NCBI GenBank assembly: GCA_036873755.1
Contig: JAVTVY010016024.1
Location: 1 to 64,000, forward strand
Origin: Hanleya hanleyi
Lineage: Eukaryota > Mollusca > Polyplacophora > Lepidopleurida > Hanleyidae
Length of the DNA: 64,000 nt
Reading direction: 5' to 3'
This document shows, one piece after another, positions 1 through 9,140 of this stretch. The notes beneath the pieces are model-generated. The model did not search any database. It saw nothing but the letters and a program-made list of their open reading frames with translations, and had not been told where the DNA came from. Position 1 is the stretch's first letter, and each line of letters begins with the position of its first letter. The translations under genes and the position numbers were made by a program.

Positions 1-2
1 AT

Positions 3-875
3 ACACCCGGCTACCACAACTATCTACTCCCTGGCAATACTGGGTACACCCGACGCAAAAAATTAGCAAGCGAAAGCAAGTCCATCGATATGATGGGACG
101 ACTGCACGCCGATCTGTTCATGCAAGATCGCTACATGATGAACGGTGTAACCATCAAGATCAAGTTGATCCGTGCCTCACCTTTGTTTGCCTTAATGGGC
201 GGTGGGGCGGACGCTCTCAACTGCAAGATCATCATTGAAGATGCAGTCCTGTTTGTCCGTACGGTAGATTTGCAACAGGGGGTGTTGCTGAGTCACATGC
301 AAGCCTTAGCGAAAAAACCAGCCCTGTACCCCATCCGACGCGTACAGACCAAGGTGTTCTCCGTACCCGCAGGGACGATGATGGCCAACAGAGAGAATTT
401 ATTTCTAGGAGATCTGCCTAAACGACTTACCGTGGGGTGTGTGACCAACACCGCATTCAATGGAGCTTTGGCTGAGAATCCGTTCAAATTTGATCATTTC
501 AACATCAACTTTGTGGCACTGCACGTGGCCGGCCATCAAATTCCAGCCCGACCCTTACAACCAGACTTTACTAACGGAAACTATGTGCGGTCCTACCTGA
601 ACCTGTTTATAGCCACAGGACAAAACAACCAGGACGAAGGCAATACCATCACTCGAAAAGACTTTAGCCGTGGGTACACATTGTTCGCCTTTGACCTCAC
701 CCCTACCTTGGAACACGATCATCAACTGGCTTTACTGAAGAAAGGAAACCTACGGTTGGAACTGCGTTTCTCCGTGGCTCTACCCAGCACCATCAACGTG
801 ATTTGCTACGCCGAGTTTGACAACGTCATCAGCGTGGATGCGCAAAGAAACGTGCTGTGTGACTTCGCCAACTAA
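3..875 (+). CDS. Polinton major capsid protein, C-terminal part (element A)
   Basis: The frame is open from base 3 at the window edge to a TAA at 873-875, so the N-terminus lies outside the window and the ATG at 90 is internal. The protein matches, along its length, the second part of the MCP of element B (34430-35773): shared blocks include GRLHADLFMQDRY, RRVQTKVFSV, FNINFVALH/FGINFVALH, DLTPTLE.DHQLAL and NVICYAEFDN. This family is the double jelly-roll capsid protein of Polinton/Maverick elements, often annotated as F54H12.2-like in invertebrate genomes (family knowledge). The protease gene starts 4 nt after its stop, so the two are probably translated from one transcript. The visible part has no stop or frameshift, unlike the copies in B and C. 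Confidence 0.85.
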   Translation, partial: TPGYHNYLLPGNTGYTRRKKLASESKSIDMMGRLHADLFMQDRYMMNGVTIKIKLIRASPLFALMGGGADALNCKIIIEDAVLFVRTVDLQQGVLLSHMQALAKKPALYPIRRVQTKVFSVPAGTMMANRENLFLGDLPKRLTVGCVTNTAFNGALAENPFKFDHFNINFVALHVAGHQIPARPLQPDFTNGNYVRSYLNLFIATGQNNQDEGNTITRKDFSRGYTLFAFDLTPTLEHDHQLALLKKGNLRLELRFSVALPSTINVICYAEFDNVISVDAQRNVLCDFAN

Positions 876-879
876 AACC

Positions 880-1356
880 ATGGATACAGAACAGCTGATG
901 CGCATACTCCAGCGAGATCCCAAGATCCCCTTTCGAGGTGTATTTCCACGCAATGTGTTTCCCATCCACTCCACCACCCCTGCAGCCTACATCCTAAATA
1001 CAGACCCGAAGAGTCGACCCGGTGAACATTGGATAGCGGTGTACGTGGACACCCAAGGCCAAGGCGAATACTTTGATTCCTACGGACTTGCACCCCTCCA
1101 TGCCGATTTAGTGAAATTCATGGACGTCTCCACGACAGAGTGGCGTTGGAATACGCAAAGATTACAAGGCCCCTTGAGTAGTGTGTGCGGACAGTACTGT
1201 GTGTTTTATCTCACTCACCGGAGTAGAGGACATTCACTGTCCACCATTGTACATATGTTTGATGATTATTGTCAAGCCGAAGACCGTGATGTCCTGGTCT
1301 ATGACTGGACAGCCTCTCGGTTTAATGTGCATGCACCATTTCTCTGGTTCACTTAA
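880..1356 (+). CDS. Adenain-like cysteine protease (element A)
   Basis: A protein of 158 aa if started at the ATG at 880 (MDTEQL), which aligns with the start of the homologues at 35736 and 10039; the longer frame from 817 overlaps the MCP and is not homologous there. Adenain family residues are visible: His in GEHWIAVY, an acidic residue in EYFDSYG, Gln in LQGP and, seven residues on, the catalytic Cys of SSVCGQYC. In adenoviruses and Polintons this enzyme cleaves capsid and core precursors during maturation (family knowledge). The gene follows the MCP by 4 nt and is followed by a poly(A) signal at 1425. It appears intact. Confidence 0.85.
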   Translation: MDTEQLMRILQRDPKIPFRGVFPRNVFPIHSTTPAAYILNTDPKSRPGEHWIAVYVDTQGQGEYFDSYGLAPLHADLVKFMDVSTTEWRWNTQRLQGPLSSVCGQYCVFYLTHRSRGHSLSTIVHMFDDYCQAEDRDVLVYDWTASRFNVHAPFLWFT

Positions 1357-1424
1357 AAACATGCGCAGACCCATTATTATTATGACATTATATTGTTATG
1401 ACGTTCTGACGTGAATCATTGTTG

Positions 1425-1430
1425 AATAAA
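1425..1430 (+). terminator. Poly(A) signal AATAAA after the protease
   Basis: AATAAA lies 69 bp downstream of the protease stop in GTTGAATAAAAG. The same GAATAAAA context follows the protease copies in C (10556) and B (36393), which supports a conserved 3' end of the capsid-protease transcript. Confidence 0.6.
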
Positions 1431-1473
1431 AGAGTTGAAAAAACACAAAAAAATGATTTTGACTCTCTCTCTC

Positions 1474-1479
1474 TTTATT
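1474..1479 (-). terminator. Poly(A) signal for polB (minus strand)
   Basis: TTTATT on plus reads AATAAA on minus, 232 bp after the polB stop and beyond the tRNA-Leu gene. The capsid-side and polB transcripts therefore converge between about 1430 and 1480. Confidence 0.4.
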
Positions 1480-1538
1480 TAAGTCAACAAGAAGGATATA
1501 TACAAATAGAATACAGGTGGTATGTACACATAGAATAG

Positions 1539-1560
1539 TAGTAGTAGTAGTAGTAGTAGT
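1539..1560. repeat. (TAG)n microsatellite
   Basis: About seven uninterrupted GTA/TAG triplets lie between the convergent gene ends of element A, just beyond the tRNA 3' end. Confidence 0.9.
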
Positions 1561-1576
1561 ATTTAAAAAAAAGTTC

Positions 1577-1661
1577 TGCCAGGAGTAGGATTTGAACCTA
1601 CGCAGGGTATCACCCCACCAGTACTTAGGACTGGCGCCTTAGACCACTCGGCCATCCTGAC
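1577..1661 (-). tRNA. tRNA-Leu (anticodon TAA), inside a Polinton
   Basis: An 85-nt cloverleaf can be folded on minus. The acceptor stem GTCAGGA/TCCTGGC has one wobble pair and discriminator A. The D-arm contains GGCCGAGTGGTCTAAGGC, the anticodon stem is CCAGT/ACTGG with loop CCTAAGT, there is a long variable arm (GGGG...CCCT) as expected for leucine, and the T-arm is GTAGG-TTCAAAT-CCTAC. The central loop triplet is TAA. Position 33 is C instead of the near-universal U, which is odd and may mean reduced function. A run of eight T on minus follows the 3' end, a good RNA polymerase III terminator; the CCA is not encoded. It lies 49 bp beyond the polB stop on the same strand. No equivalent is seen in elements B or C. 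Confidence 0.85.
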
Positions 1662-1710
1662 TTTTACAGTTTTTATAACGCGTGACTCCACAGTTAATGT
1701 TCCACATTTT

Positions 1711-4700
1711 TTACAAGTCCAAGTAGGTAGTGCTGACACCGTCGGCCAATACTTTTCGTTTGGGATAAAAGAAAGTAAAGGCGTCTCGTTGCTGGATATA
1801 GGTGCGCATCTGATGGTCCACCACACGGAATCCTCGATTCGTGCCACTCGCACTGGCCTGGCTTTGCAACACGTCCAGGTAAAGAGCTTTGTCGATGTTG
1901 GGATCGCGCCGGTTCACTCCTTTGCAGCTAAACTTATTTTCGTCTCCCCCGTAACAGTAATACGTCTTGGAGGAGAGCGCAATCATAGCATCCCCACTCC
2001 ACTCCAGCTTGAAGAGCCCGGGCGTCCGCTTATCATACTGGTAATGGTCACGTCGCGGTAACCACTGGTCCCGTTCCATCTCATACTGGGCCCGTAACTC
2101 GGGTTTCACCAGGGACTCCCAATCCGCATTAGAGACGGCCATGTAGGCTGAGTCCGTATCCATCTCCATGAGTTGCCAGTCTGATGCATTAAAATAAACA
2201 CCCATAAAGTCATATAGAAACTGCAGCATGCGCAGCTTGGCCACCTGGTATACCATACACCCAATCTGGAGGGGTAAGTTGTAACGGATAGTCTTCTTGG
2301 CTGAAGTGATTTCATACGTGTCGTCATCGATCACCTGCACCGACCGAAAGAGAGGAGAATTGACCTTTTTGCGGGCTTGAAGCGTCGTACAAATGTTCAC
2401 ATTCACGTGCTTGTCCTGGTTGGTTACCGTTTTGCCATAATAGCCGTTGCCCGTGAGCTTCCAACTTTCACCGATGATGGCCTTACTGGAGTCTTGGTCG
2501 CCTTGACGACGGGCAGCCGTCACAATGTCGGCATTCACCGCAAAACAGGCGTGAGGTACGTACTGTATGACTTGGTGTATTTTCGTAATCTCCAGACCGT
2601 GCCGCATATACCACTGCAGCAGCGGAGTGCCCAACAACATCTTCTCTCCCCACATACTGCCAATGAGCATGCGACGCGGATGCGGTAAACACTCGTGTTG
2701 ATCTGCGTAGGCTCCCATGGTGTCGCCAATATCATCTCGACCCACCAGCGTGTTCTTAAAGATGGGCGGGCACTGGGCGAAGACAGGTTTGAGAGTGTCG
2801 GGAACATGCAAATCACATTCGACAAAGCCGTACAGGGCCCCCGAACGAATGGCGTCGAACATCTGGGGTAGACTCAGCAGTCGACGACGACTCAATGGAT
2901 ACTCGCGCTCTTTGAGGAAACGCCGTAAATGAGGTAGAGCCTCACACAGGGTGTGAAATTGACACTCCCACATCTCAATGAGATGGTATCCTCTCTCTTT
3001 CACATAATCCGCGTTCTCCACCACTTCTTTCCGTAATTCCTCACCTGTTTTCCCACGTCGGCCGTTGAAACACCCAGCACTAAAATGGCATTCGTGACCG
3101 TGCCAATAGCAACCGTAAAATTGGAATACAGTGGGTGTGTTACCCACCAGGGCAAACCCATCGACGGGAAGGCGACGATCGCCTATGCGCTTCTCTGTGG
3201 CGTTGGTCTGGTGTCGTATAGTAATTCCCCGTCGATAGGCTTCCCAATCTATCCACTGGTCGGCGAGATGTTTGGAAGAAGCGCGTTGGGGTGTAAAATG
3301 GCGCCCTTCGGCCAACCAACGTGTGTAATGCCCACTGGGCATAGGTTGGGCGAGTGACCACAAGTACAACGCATTGGCATCGAAACCGATAATCTTTGCA
3401 CAAGATTTTCCACCCGGCAGAGTAGTCACGTCCTTCTCGTGATAACGGTGGAATATAAGACTGGGACCACCCACAATGTTCGCCTTTAAACACTCATGCA
3501 TGTCCGCATCTTTCTGCTGTATCAACGAAAAGTACGTGGGACACGCTTGAAAAAGATGGCGAAGCGCCACACCCGGTAAACTTAAACACTCCTTGAAGAT
3601 GTCCACATGCATTTCACGACGAAACAGTTGAACCATTTTGTCAGCCGCTTCCAGGAAAGGAACCACATCCAGGTTATTATACCATATGAGGAAATCTCGC
3701 ATCGTCTCCATGTGTTGGTCGTTCCATACCTGCTCTAGTTCACGGTACGCGGCTTCCGAACATTCCACTTGCTTCAAATCGTTAAAGAAGGCCTGCCGCG
3801 GTGGCAACTGTGTTTCCGCCAAACGGTCGAGCGTCGATATATACGTGTAAGGGAACAGTCCTTTCGTTTGTGCACAGTCATACGCCTTCACCCACTGATC
3901 ATAACTATAATTAGGCGCTAGGTAGTTGCGTACATCCAGGAAACGGAGTGATGTGGTAGTCAGGGCCATATGATTATTGATCTTCTTGATCACCGACTTG
4001 AGGGTATTCGCCTGGGCCAAGTAAGGGTAGAGAAATTCCTTCACCATATTTAAATCATAGCGCCCCGAGTTGAACCCCAGCACCGGTAACTGGCCTAGGT
4101 ATTGTAAAAAACGCGCTTTCAATTTCTCGGCATACGGTTTGGGTAAAGGTACATCATCCTGCGACTGCATGGGCTGCGACTCCGACTCCGACTCCGACTC
4201 CTCATCATCACTAAACGCTACACCCGGTATAGGAATACGATCGTCCAGTTGGTCCAGTATGTCCTCGAACTTGCACACCAACAATTCCGTACTGGCCGCG
4301 CTCACTTCTTCTAAATATCCCATCATGCGGGAGATTAACTCATGGGCATCCCCGGTAGACACGAAACAGACCGGTGCAGCGTCATAGCCAGGTACGTTGC
4401 TGGAAATGCTCACACTGAGGGGAATATGGCGCTGCGTAAACTGTGTTTTGGCAGAAAACAAGTCCATGGGCTCCAATAAGGCCTCAAAATCATAACACGC
4501 CCGGTACGGAAAATAACGGTCCGCCTCCGGTATGATGAGACCCTCATCGGCCAGTTCCTCGAAAATAGTAAGCGTATTATGATACACACCACCAGGATAG
4601 ACTCGCTTCACAGCGTTCGTACAAATCTTCTCGTGTTGATGTAAGTTGGAGGTACGGTGAAACACACGATGGCATTGGGCGCAACTGTAAGACTGACAAT

Positions 4701-5607
4701 ACTGGCTCATATTGTATATCAAGGAAAAATGACTCACGCCATTGTAGTCAAACACATTCACTTTCATGGTAGAAGCGTACCGTTCTGTGGAACGACGCAC
4801 CAATTCAGCCACCAATGTATCGTCCTCCTCCCGTTGTAATCGGTATACAAAGATATTGATGTTGAACAGGGTTTCCACGTCATCCAAATTCTTGAAAGGA
4901 ACGCCACGGAAGTGCCGCTGATCCATGTCTTGCTGCTGTAAATACTGTTCCCAATAGTCATTGGCCACTCTGTCACAACTCTTGGGATTACACCCGTCCA
5001 CATGTACGGCCAAACACCGAAACAAACATTTCCGGTCTTTGTAGGGCCCATGCGGCCCGCTGGTTAATGCATACAAGCCGTGTCGACGAAGCAGCCAAGG
5101 AGGGAGTAGTACAGGAGCACCGATAGGATGATCTCTCATTTTCGTGACAAAAAATGTGACGTTGGTCACCCTTTCCACAAGCCATTCGGAATTGGGACGT
5201 TGCAACAGGGCCCATTGCAACGGATCCAACGTAATCAATTGTTCAAGCAGTGGCTGCAGGGAAATCTCTTCCGTTATGGTGAACGGCTGGTCAAACACAT
5301 ACGTATTATTACTCGGGTAATAATACCGCAGCTGGTCCGTGTTCTTCTGCCGTAAAATATACCCAAATGTCATATTCAACTTGAACGCTGTCACCTGGTC
5401 TCTGAATATACTCTCAGCGTAAGTAGACAAATACGTGAAGTCTTCCAGTCGAAAGTTATACAAATCCAATAGACGACGGTCACGGTGAAAACAATGGCGT
5501 ATGGTAGGCCAGTGTCGTTGATAAAGCCCCCTCACACGCTCGTCTTCAGGCAAAACTTCTACCGGAGGGACCGCTGGGTCAAAGGGAAAATCTTCTCCAC
5601 GTGTCAT
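1711..5607 (-). CDS. Protein-primed family B DNA polymerase of Polinton (element A)
   Basis: A full-length open frame of 1298 aa; the ATG at 5607 is preferred, since the track start at 5619 is a GTG. Order of regions: an N-terminal part shared with the fragment in B (residues 20-160); an OTU-like segment with DRKCLFRCLAVH near 191-203 and HFSL near 293; a CCHC-type zinc finger near 309-329; an acidic SE-repeat near 470; exonuclease motifs YDFEA (about 373), NSGRYD (513) and YNNLD (643); polymerase motif A DANALY (743), motif B KLTGNGYYG (1050), motif C MDTDSAY (1150) and SSKTYY (about 1212). All catalytic carboxylates are present. The enzyme replicates linear Polinton genomes from a terminal protein (family knowledge). 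It converges with the MCP-protease unit. Unlike the polymerase gene in B, no upstream three-finger domain is encoded. Confidence 0.93.
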   Translation of the reverse strand: MTRGEDFPFDPAVPPVEVLPEDERVRGLYQRHWPTIRHCFHRDRRLLDLYNFRLEDFTYLSTYAESIFRDQVTAFKLNMTFGYILRQKNTDQLRYYYPSNNTYVFDQPFTITEEISLQPLLEQLITLDPLQWALLQRPNSEWLVERVTNVTFFVTKMRDHPIGAPVLLPPWLLRRHGLYALTSGPHGPYKDRKCLFRCLAVHVDGCNPKSCDRVANDYWEQYLQQQDMDQRHFRGVPFKNLDDVETLFNINIFVYRLQREEDDTLVAELVRRSTERYASTMKVNVFDYNGVSHFSLIYNMSQYCQSYSCAQCHRVFHRTSNLHQHEKICTNAVKRVYPGGVYHNTLTIFEELADEGLIIPEADRYFPYRACYDFEALLEPMDLFSAKTQFTQRHIPLSVSISSNVPGYDAAPVCFVSTGDAHELISRMMGYLEEVSAASTELLVCKFEDILDQLDDRIPIPGVAFSDDEESESESESQPMQSQDDVPLPKPYAEKLKARFLQYLGQLPVLGFNSGRYDLNMVKEFLYPYLAQANTLKSVIKKINNHMALTTTSLRFLDVRNYLAPNYSYDQWVKAYDCAQTKGLFPYTYISTLDRLAETQLPPRQAFFNDLKQVECSEAAYRELEQVWNDQHMETMRDFLIWYNNLDVVPFLEAADKMVQLFRREMHVDIFKECLSLPGVALRHLFQACPTYFSLIQQKDADMHECLKANIVGGPSLIFHRYHEKDVTTLPGGKSCAKIIGFDANALYLWSLAQPMPSGHYTRWLAEGRHFTPQRASSKHLADQWIDWEAYRRGITIRHQTNATEKRIGDRRLPVDGFALVGNTPTVFQFYGCYWHGHECHFSAGCFNGRRGKTGEELRKEVVENADYVKERGYHLIEMWECQFHTLCEALPHLRRFLKEREYPLSRRRLLSLPQMFDAIRSGALYGFVECDLHVPDTLKPVFAQCPPIFKNTLVGRDDIGDTMGAYADQHECLPHPRRMLIGSMWGEKMLLGTPLLQWYMRHGLEITKIHQVIQYVPHACFAVNADIVTAARRQGDQDSSKAIIGESWKLTGNGYYGKTVTNQDKHVNVNICTTLQARKKVNSPLFRSVQVIDDDTYEITSAKKTIRYNLPLQIGCMVYQVAKLRMLQFLYDFMGVYFNASDWQLMEMDTDSAYMAVSNADWESLVKPELRAQYEMERDQWLPRRDHYQYDKRTPGLFKLEWSGDAMIALSSKTYYCYGGDENKFSCKGVNRRDPNIDKALYLDVLQSQASASGTNRGFRVVDHQMRTYIQQRDAFTFFYPKRKVLADGVSTTYLDL

Positions 5608-5639
5608 GCTTCCAAACACACGGGTCAGGCTGGTTAGAG

Positions 5640-6212
5640 ATGAGACAGGAGCAGGCCGACAGGTTACAAGTCAGGCAGACTGGAACTGGTCAGGATGGAT
5701 GGAACTGGTGAGGCAGGAACTGGAACTGGACAGGCAGGCAGGCAGGCAGACAAGCAGGCAGGCAGGCAGTCAAATCAGGTCAGTTAAACACTTCCCAAAG
5801 TCATCCAATGATTATAACCCATTCACTAAAAATCACCTACTTTTATATGTTTTTCACCCCATTCCCGAACATTCACGAACCCACTCCGACATCTTGCTTT
5901 ACAACAGGGCCCACAACCACCATTTTCCTTTACAACAGGGACGACAACCACCATCTTGCTTTACAACAGCACCGACAACCGACATCTTGCTTTCCACCAT
6001 GCCCAAACAGGCCCGAACACACACGAACACACACGAACAGCTCCGAACCATACCGAACACGCCCGAACACGCCCGAACCACACCGCCATCTTGCTTTACA
6101 ACAGGGACCACCCAACACCCTCTTGCTTTACAACACGGACGACAACCCGAACAGTCCCGAACATACCCGAACCACACCGCCATCTTGCTTTACAACATGG
6201 CCGACCCAACTG
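5640..6212. repeat. Subterminal simple and tandem repeats of element A
   Basis: A CAGG/CAGA-rich stretch (about 5690-5780) is followed by repeats of CATCTTGCTTTACAACA at about 5891, 5952, 5985 (variant), 6089, 6119 and 6181, with ACACGAACA and CCCGAAC spacers. Open frames here on both strands (for example 5606-6244 plus) are repeat artefacts. The array sits between polB and the element terminus, where B and D also carry subterminal arrays. Confidence 0.75.
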
Positions 6213-6280
6213 TGACGTCACAGAGGTCATATGCAAATTTCTGAGGTCAATGTGACTTATCTTGCTTGTTATACACTACT
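6213..6280. mobile_element. Right terminus of Polinton element A
   Basis: The sequence runs from GACGTCACAGAGGTCATATG through CAAATTTCTGAGGTCAATGT and ends TATACACTACT. The right end of element B has the same order: CAAATTTCTGAGGTCAATTG, then GTAGACACTACTACT. Polinton ends read AGT...ACT, so the boundary is placed after the T at 6280. The next six bases (CAGGTC, 6281-6286) would be one half of the target duplication; the other half is outside the window. Confidence 0.6.
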
Positions 6281-6454
6281 CAGGTCGCACACGGATCCTC
6301 AAGGATTTGAGGTGTTTGTCCAAGGCTTGAAAGACATGCATATACCACAGGAATTGGTGGTGAGCCCCCAGCGCTGGGTCTGGATGCAGCGTGACGGAAC
6401 AGCAATCTCCAGTACGCACACCCCGTTAGTCACAACGACAGACTCAACCCCCAC

Positions 6455-6634
6455 GTACCCGGGAAGCCGAGTGGGAACAGGAGTCACCACCCAAAACACC
6501 AAGACGTATACGCTCCTTACGGAAAACTTTCATACCCTTTAGAACACCATCCCTGGTCAAGACCCCCTACCCCTTCAGAGCCGTGACGCGTAGCAAGTTA
6601 CCGCGACGATCACGACGCAGGGAACAAGCTCCCA
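6455..6634 (+). pseudogene. Remnant of small basic Polinton protein (element C)
   Basis: The DNA is similar to the 3' two thirds of the small gene at 32880-33200 in B, for example GAGTCACC-CAAAACACCA, AGCCGTGACRCGTAGCAAGT and CCCAAGGCCTG. The frame is not maintained and no start is recognisable. It sits, as in B, directly before the penton gene, showing that C keeps the same gene order. Confidence 0.7.
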
Positions 6635-6687
6635 AGGCCTGAAAACACTATTCAAACCAACAACGGATGCAGGAAAGCTCAGTCGTC

Positions 6688-7423
6688 ATGCTTTACCTCA
6701 CACTACCCAGTAATAGCTTGGCTGTGGTGTTAGCTTAACCCATTATGTTACCCAGCTGCCACATCCCTTACATCTTCCCGGATGTTGGTAGTGTGGCCTA
6801 GTGGATATCAAGTACCCGTATACGTGGTACAACGTGCAACATGATACGGTGTGGTACGGAGTCGTATACGAAGGCAACACCTATAACTTCACTCTTCCGG
6901 AAGGCCAGTACCATACACCCAAAATATTCATCCAGGCGTTGCGTAACCTCATCAAGAGCTCGAGCCCTGGAGGAATCAATATCTTCCCGTTTTTGAACAT
7001 TATCCAGATGGAGTACCACGATTGGAATCACAAGTTTCTGATCATTCTCCAGACCAATGTGACCGTACGTTTCAGCAAGACGTTGAAGGGGCTGTGTGCA
7101 CTGGAGACGGATAACTCGGGCACGGTCGGCTCCAGGGGAAGACCATGCTTGTATGTACACTATGTCTATTCGGATCTGGTCGATGATCACATTGTCGGCG
7201 ATATCGATGCGCCCCTGCTCCGAGTCTGCCCAGTGCAAGGGGACTACGGAGATCAGGTCACACAGGGTTTTAACCCGCTCTCTATCTATCGGTGCGACCA
7301 ACTAACATCAGTACCATCACCATCGATATAAGGGATGACACCGGATAACCTCTGGCATTCGAAATTGAGGAAGTGGTGGTCACACTTCATTTTCGACAAT
7401 CACGTTCTCCCAACCTTGTATAA
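6688..7423 (+). pseudogene. Penton / minor capsid protein pseudogene (element C)
   Basis: It is homologous to 33234-34022 of B from the ATG at 6688 (MLYLTLPSNS) to a TAA at 7421-7423. Recognisable blocks are DIKYPYTWYNVQ, FTLPEGQYHTPK and YVYSDLVDDHIVGDI. Stops and frameshifts occur in the first 120 bp (TAG in place of the conserved Leu codon before VDIKYPY) and near 7310-7350. Polinton penton proteins are single jelly-roll vertex proteins (family knowledge). The stop overlaps the next ATG by one nt, as in B. Confidence 0.75.
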
Positions 7424-7798
7424 TGAAGGTATCTTAAGCGTGCGATGCACTATTATACCCAACAGGCCGGTGGTGGCCTTCCTGTCTTTACAGGAACACG
7501 CATCCAACGAGGACATGAGCTGGGTAACGTACTCGGGATCATCGTCAAAATGTTCCTACTCTTGGTGACGCCTGGGATAAAAGCGGTCGGCAAACAGGCG
7601 GTCCGAAGTAGGGTGCAAGCCCTGGGAGATGCGTTCCGAGAAGCATTGAAACGCCGAACCAAAGAAGCAGGAGGTGTCTTGGTCGCCAAAGCACAACGAA
7701 CCGTAGGAAATAAAAGACCTGCACAGCGGAGACTGTGCAACAGTCGACGACCAACCCATCGAGGATGCACATCGAAGACCCGGGATATCTTTGCGTAA
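7423..7798 (+). pseudogene. Core / membrane-active protein homologue (element C)
   Basis: The native start ATG at 7423 is followed by a stop after four codons; the frame reopens at an internal ATG (7445) for 117 aa ending in TSKTRDIFA. It matches the 134-aa protein of B, with the glycine-rich block YYTQQAGGGLPVF, QRGHELGN, KAVGKQAVRS and an arginine-rich C-terminus. The family resembles adenovirus pVI/pX-type core or membrane-active proteins; that assignment is inference. Whether the internal start is used is unknown. Confidence 0.65.
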
Positions 7799-7799
7799 A

Positions 7800-9056
7800 G
7801 ATGTCCTTAATCCTGCCCCTCCACCAACAATGAATTTGATTTGTGGACTGTCACGCCTACACAGACCAGTGTCGAACAAGGATTATGGGTGGTGCATCTC
7901 CCGCTCTCCAGCATCAACGAAACAGGGCCCAGCGAGTTCACCATCAGCAATGCGGATATGGCCTATCTGGAAATAGCCCATACGTACTCGTATGTGAAAG
8001 CCAAGATCGTCAAAGGGGATAGCTCCAGAATCGTCGGCCGTGCAACGGTGGGTTCGACAAATCTCTGCCTGCACCCTATGTTTCAACAGGTCGATATTTT
8101 CAATGACTCGATCAACAGGTACCACTATCACGCCTACATCGAAACGCTGTTGTCGTACGGACGAGAGACTAAACAATCTCAGTTGACAGCTCCTTTATTC
8201 TACCGGGACACACCTGAGCACATGGGCACGGAGAAAGAGAATACTGGATGGAACGAACGGAAGGATTTCACTGCGAACGGCAACTCGGTCGAGCTCATCG
8301 GTCGACTGCACACATACCTCATCATGCATCATCATCAAGACCGGTACCTCTTGAACAAGATTCTTATCAACACCCGACTGATACGGGCGTCCCCGACCTA
8401 GAGGGGCATGTAGCTGACTATAAGATCATCATCCAAGACGCAGTCCTGTATATCCGAAAAGTGAAACCGAATCCAGCCGTCCAATTGGGGCAGTTCAAAG
8501 CCTTAGAGAAAAAACAGCCTATTATCCAATCCGACGTGTGCAAACCAAAGTGTTCTCCGTGCCTGCCGGGAATATGAGCGCCAACAAAGAAAACCTGTTC
8601 CTGGGGAAACTCCCGAGACGATTGATCCTGGTCTGTGTGGAGAATACCAAATTCAGCGGAGCCTACCCAGAGAACCCGTTTGTCATTAAACATTTCGGCA
8701 TCAATTTTGTGGCCCTGCACACGGTCCCAGCCACGGCCTTAACACCGAACATTGAGCACGAGAATTACATTCGAGCCTATCAGAGCCTGTTTACAGCGAC
8801 CGGTCAAATCAACCAGGATGAACGGAATATGATCAATCGGAAGGACTACGCTAAGGGACACATGTCGTTCTGTTTCGATCTGACCCCCACCTTAGAGAAC
8901 GACCATCAGCTGAACCTCGCCAGGCAAGGCAACTTACGGTTGGAAATCCACTTTGCACGAGCCCTCCGGAGCACCATCAATGTGATTTGCTACGCCGAGT
9001 TTGACATCATTCAATTGGACAAGGCGCGCAACTTCCTGTGTGACTTTGCCACCTGA
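7800..9056 (+). pseudogene. Major capsid protein pseudogene (element C)
   Basis: It is homologous to the B MCP from the ATG at 7800 to the TGA at 9054-9056. Frames are broken by a small deletion just after the start, and by a deletion of about 26 bp near 8399 where B encodes the block after IRLIRAPPT. Conserved blocks TQTSVEQGLWVVHLPLSSIN, QTKVFSVPAGNMSANKENLF and FDLTPTLENDHQLN are clear. The protease ATG follows the stop after one base. The sequence is closer to B than to A. Confidence 0.85.
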
Positions 9057-9140
9057 CATGAATACAGACCAGATTACCACCGTGCTGGAGAATGACTCAC
9101 GGACACGCACTATTTCAATTGGACAAGGCGCGCAACTTCC
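9008..9140. repeat. Partial tandem duplication of the MCP/protease junction
   Basis: TTGGACAAGGCGCGCAACTT occurs at about 9014 and again at about 9119, and the block from GCCACCTGACATGAATACAG to CGGACACGCACTA occurs at 9048-9112 and again at about 10029-10093. The second copy of this roughly 105-bp unit is split by the reverse-transcriptase insertion, so the duplication accompanied or preceded it. Confidence 0.8.

Noticed and set aside
1563..1853. 96-aa minus frame
   Set aside because: It runs through the tRNA-Leu gene and overlaps the 3' end of polB in another frame.
5606..6255. 212-aa, 135-aa and 99-aa frames upstream of polB
   Set aside because: Low-complexity translations of the subterminal CAGG and CTTGCTTTACAACA repeats.
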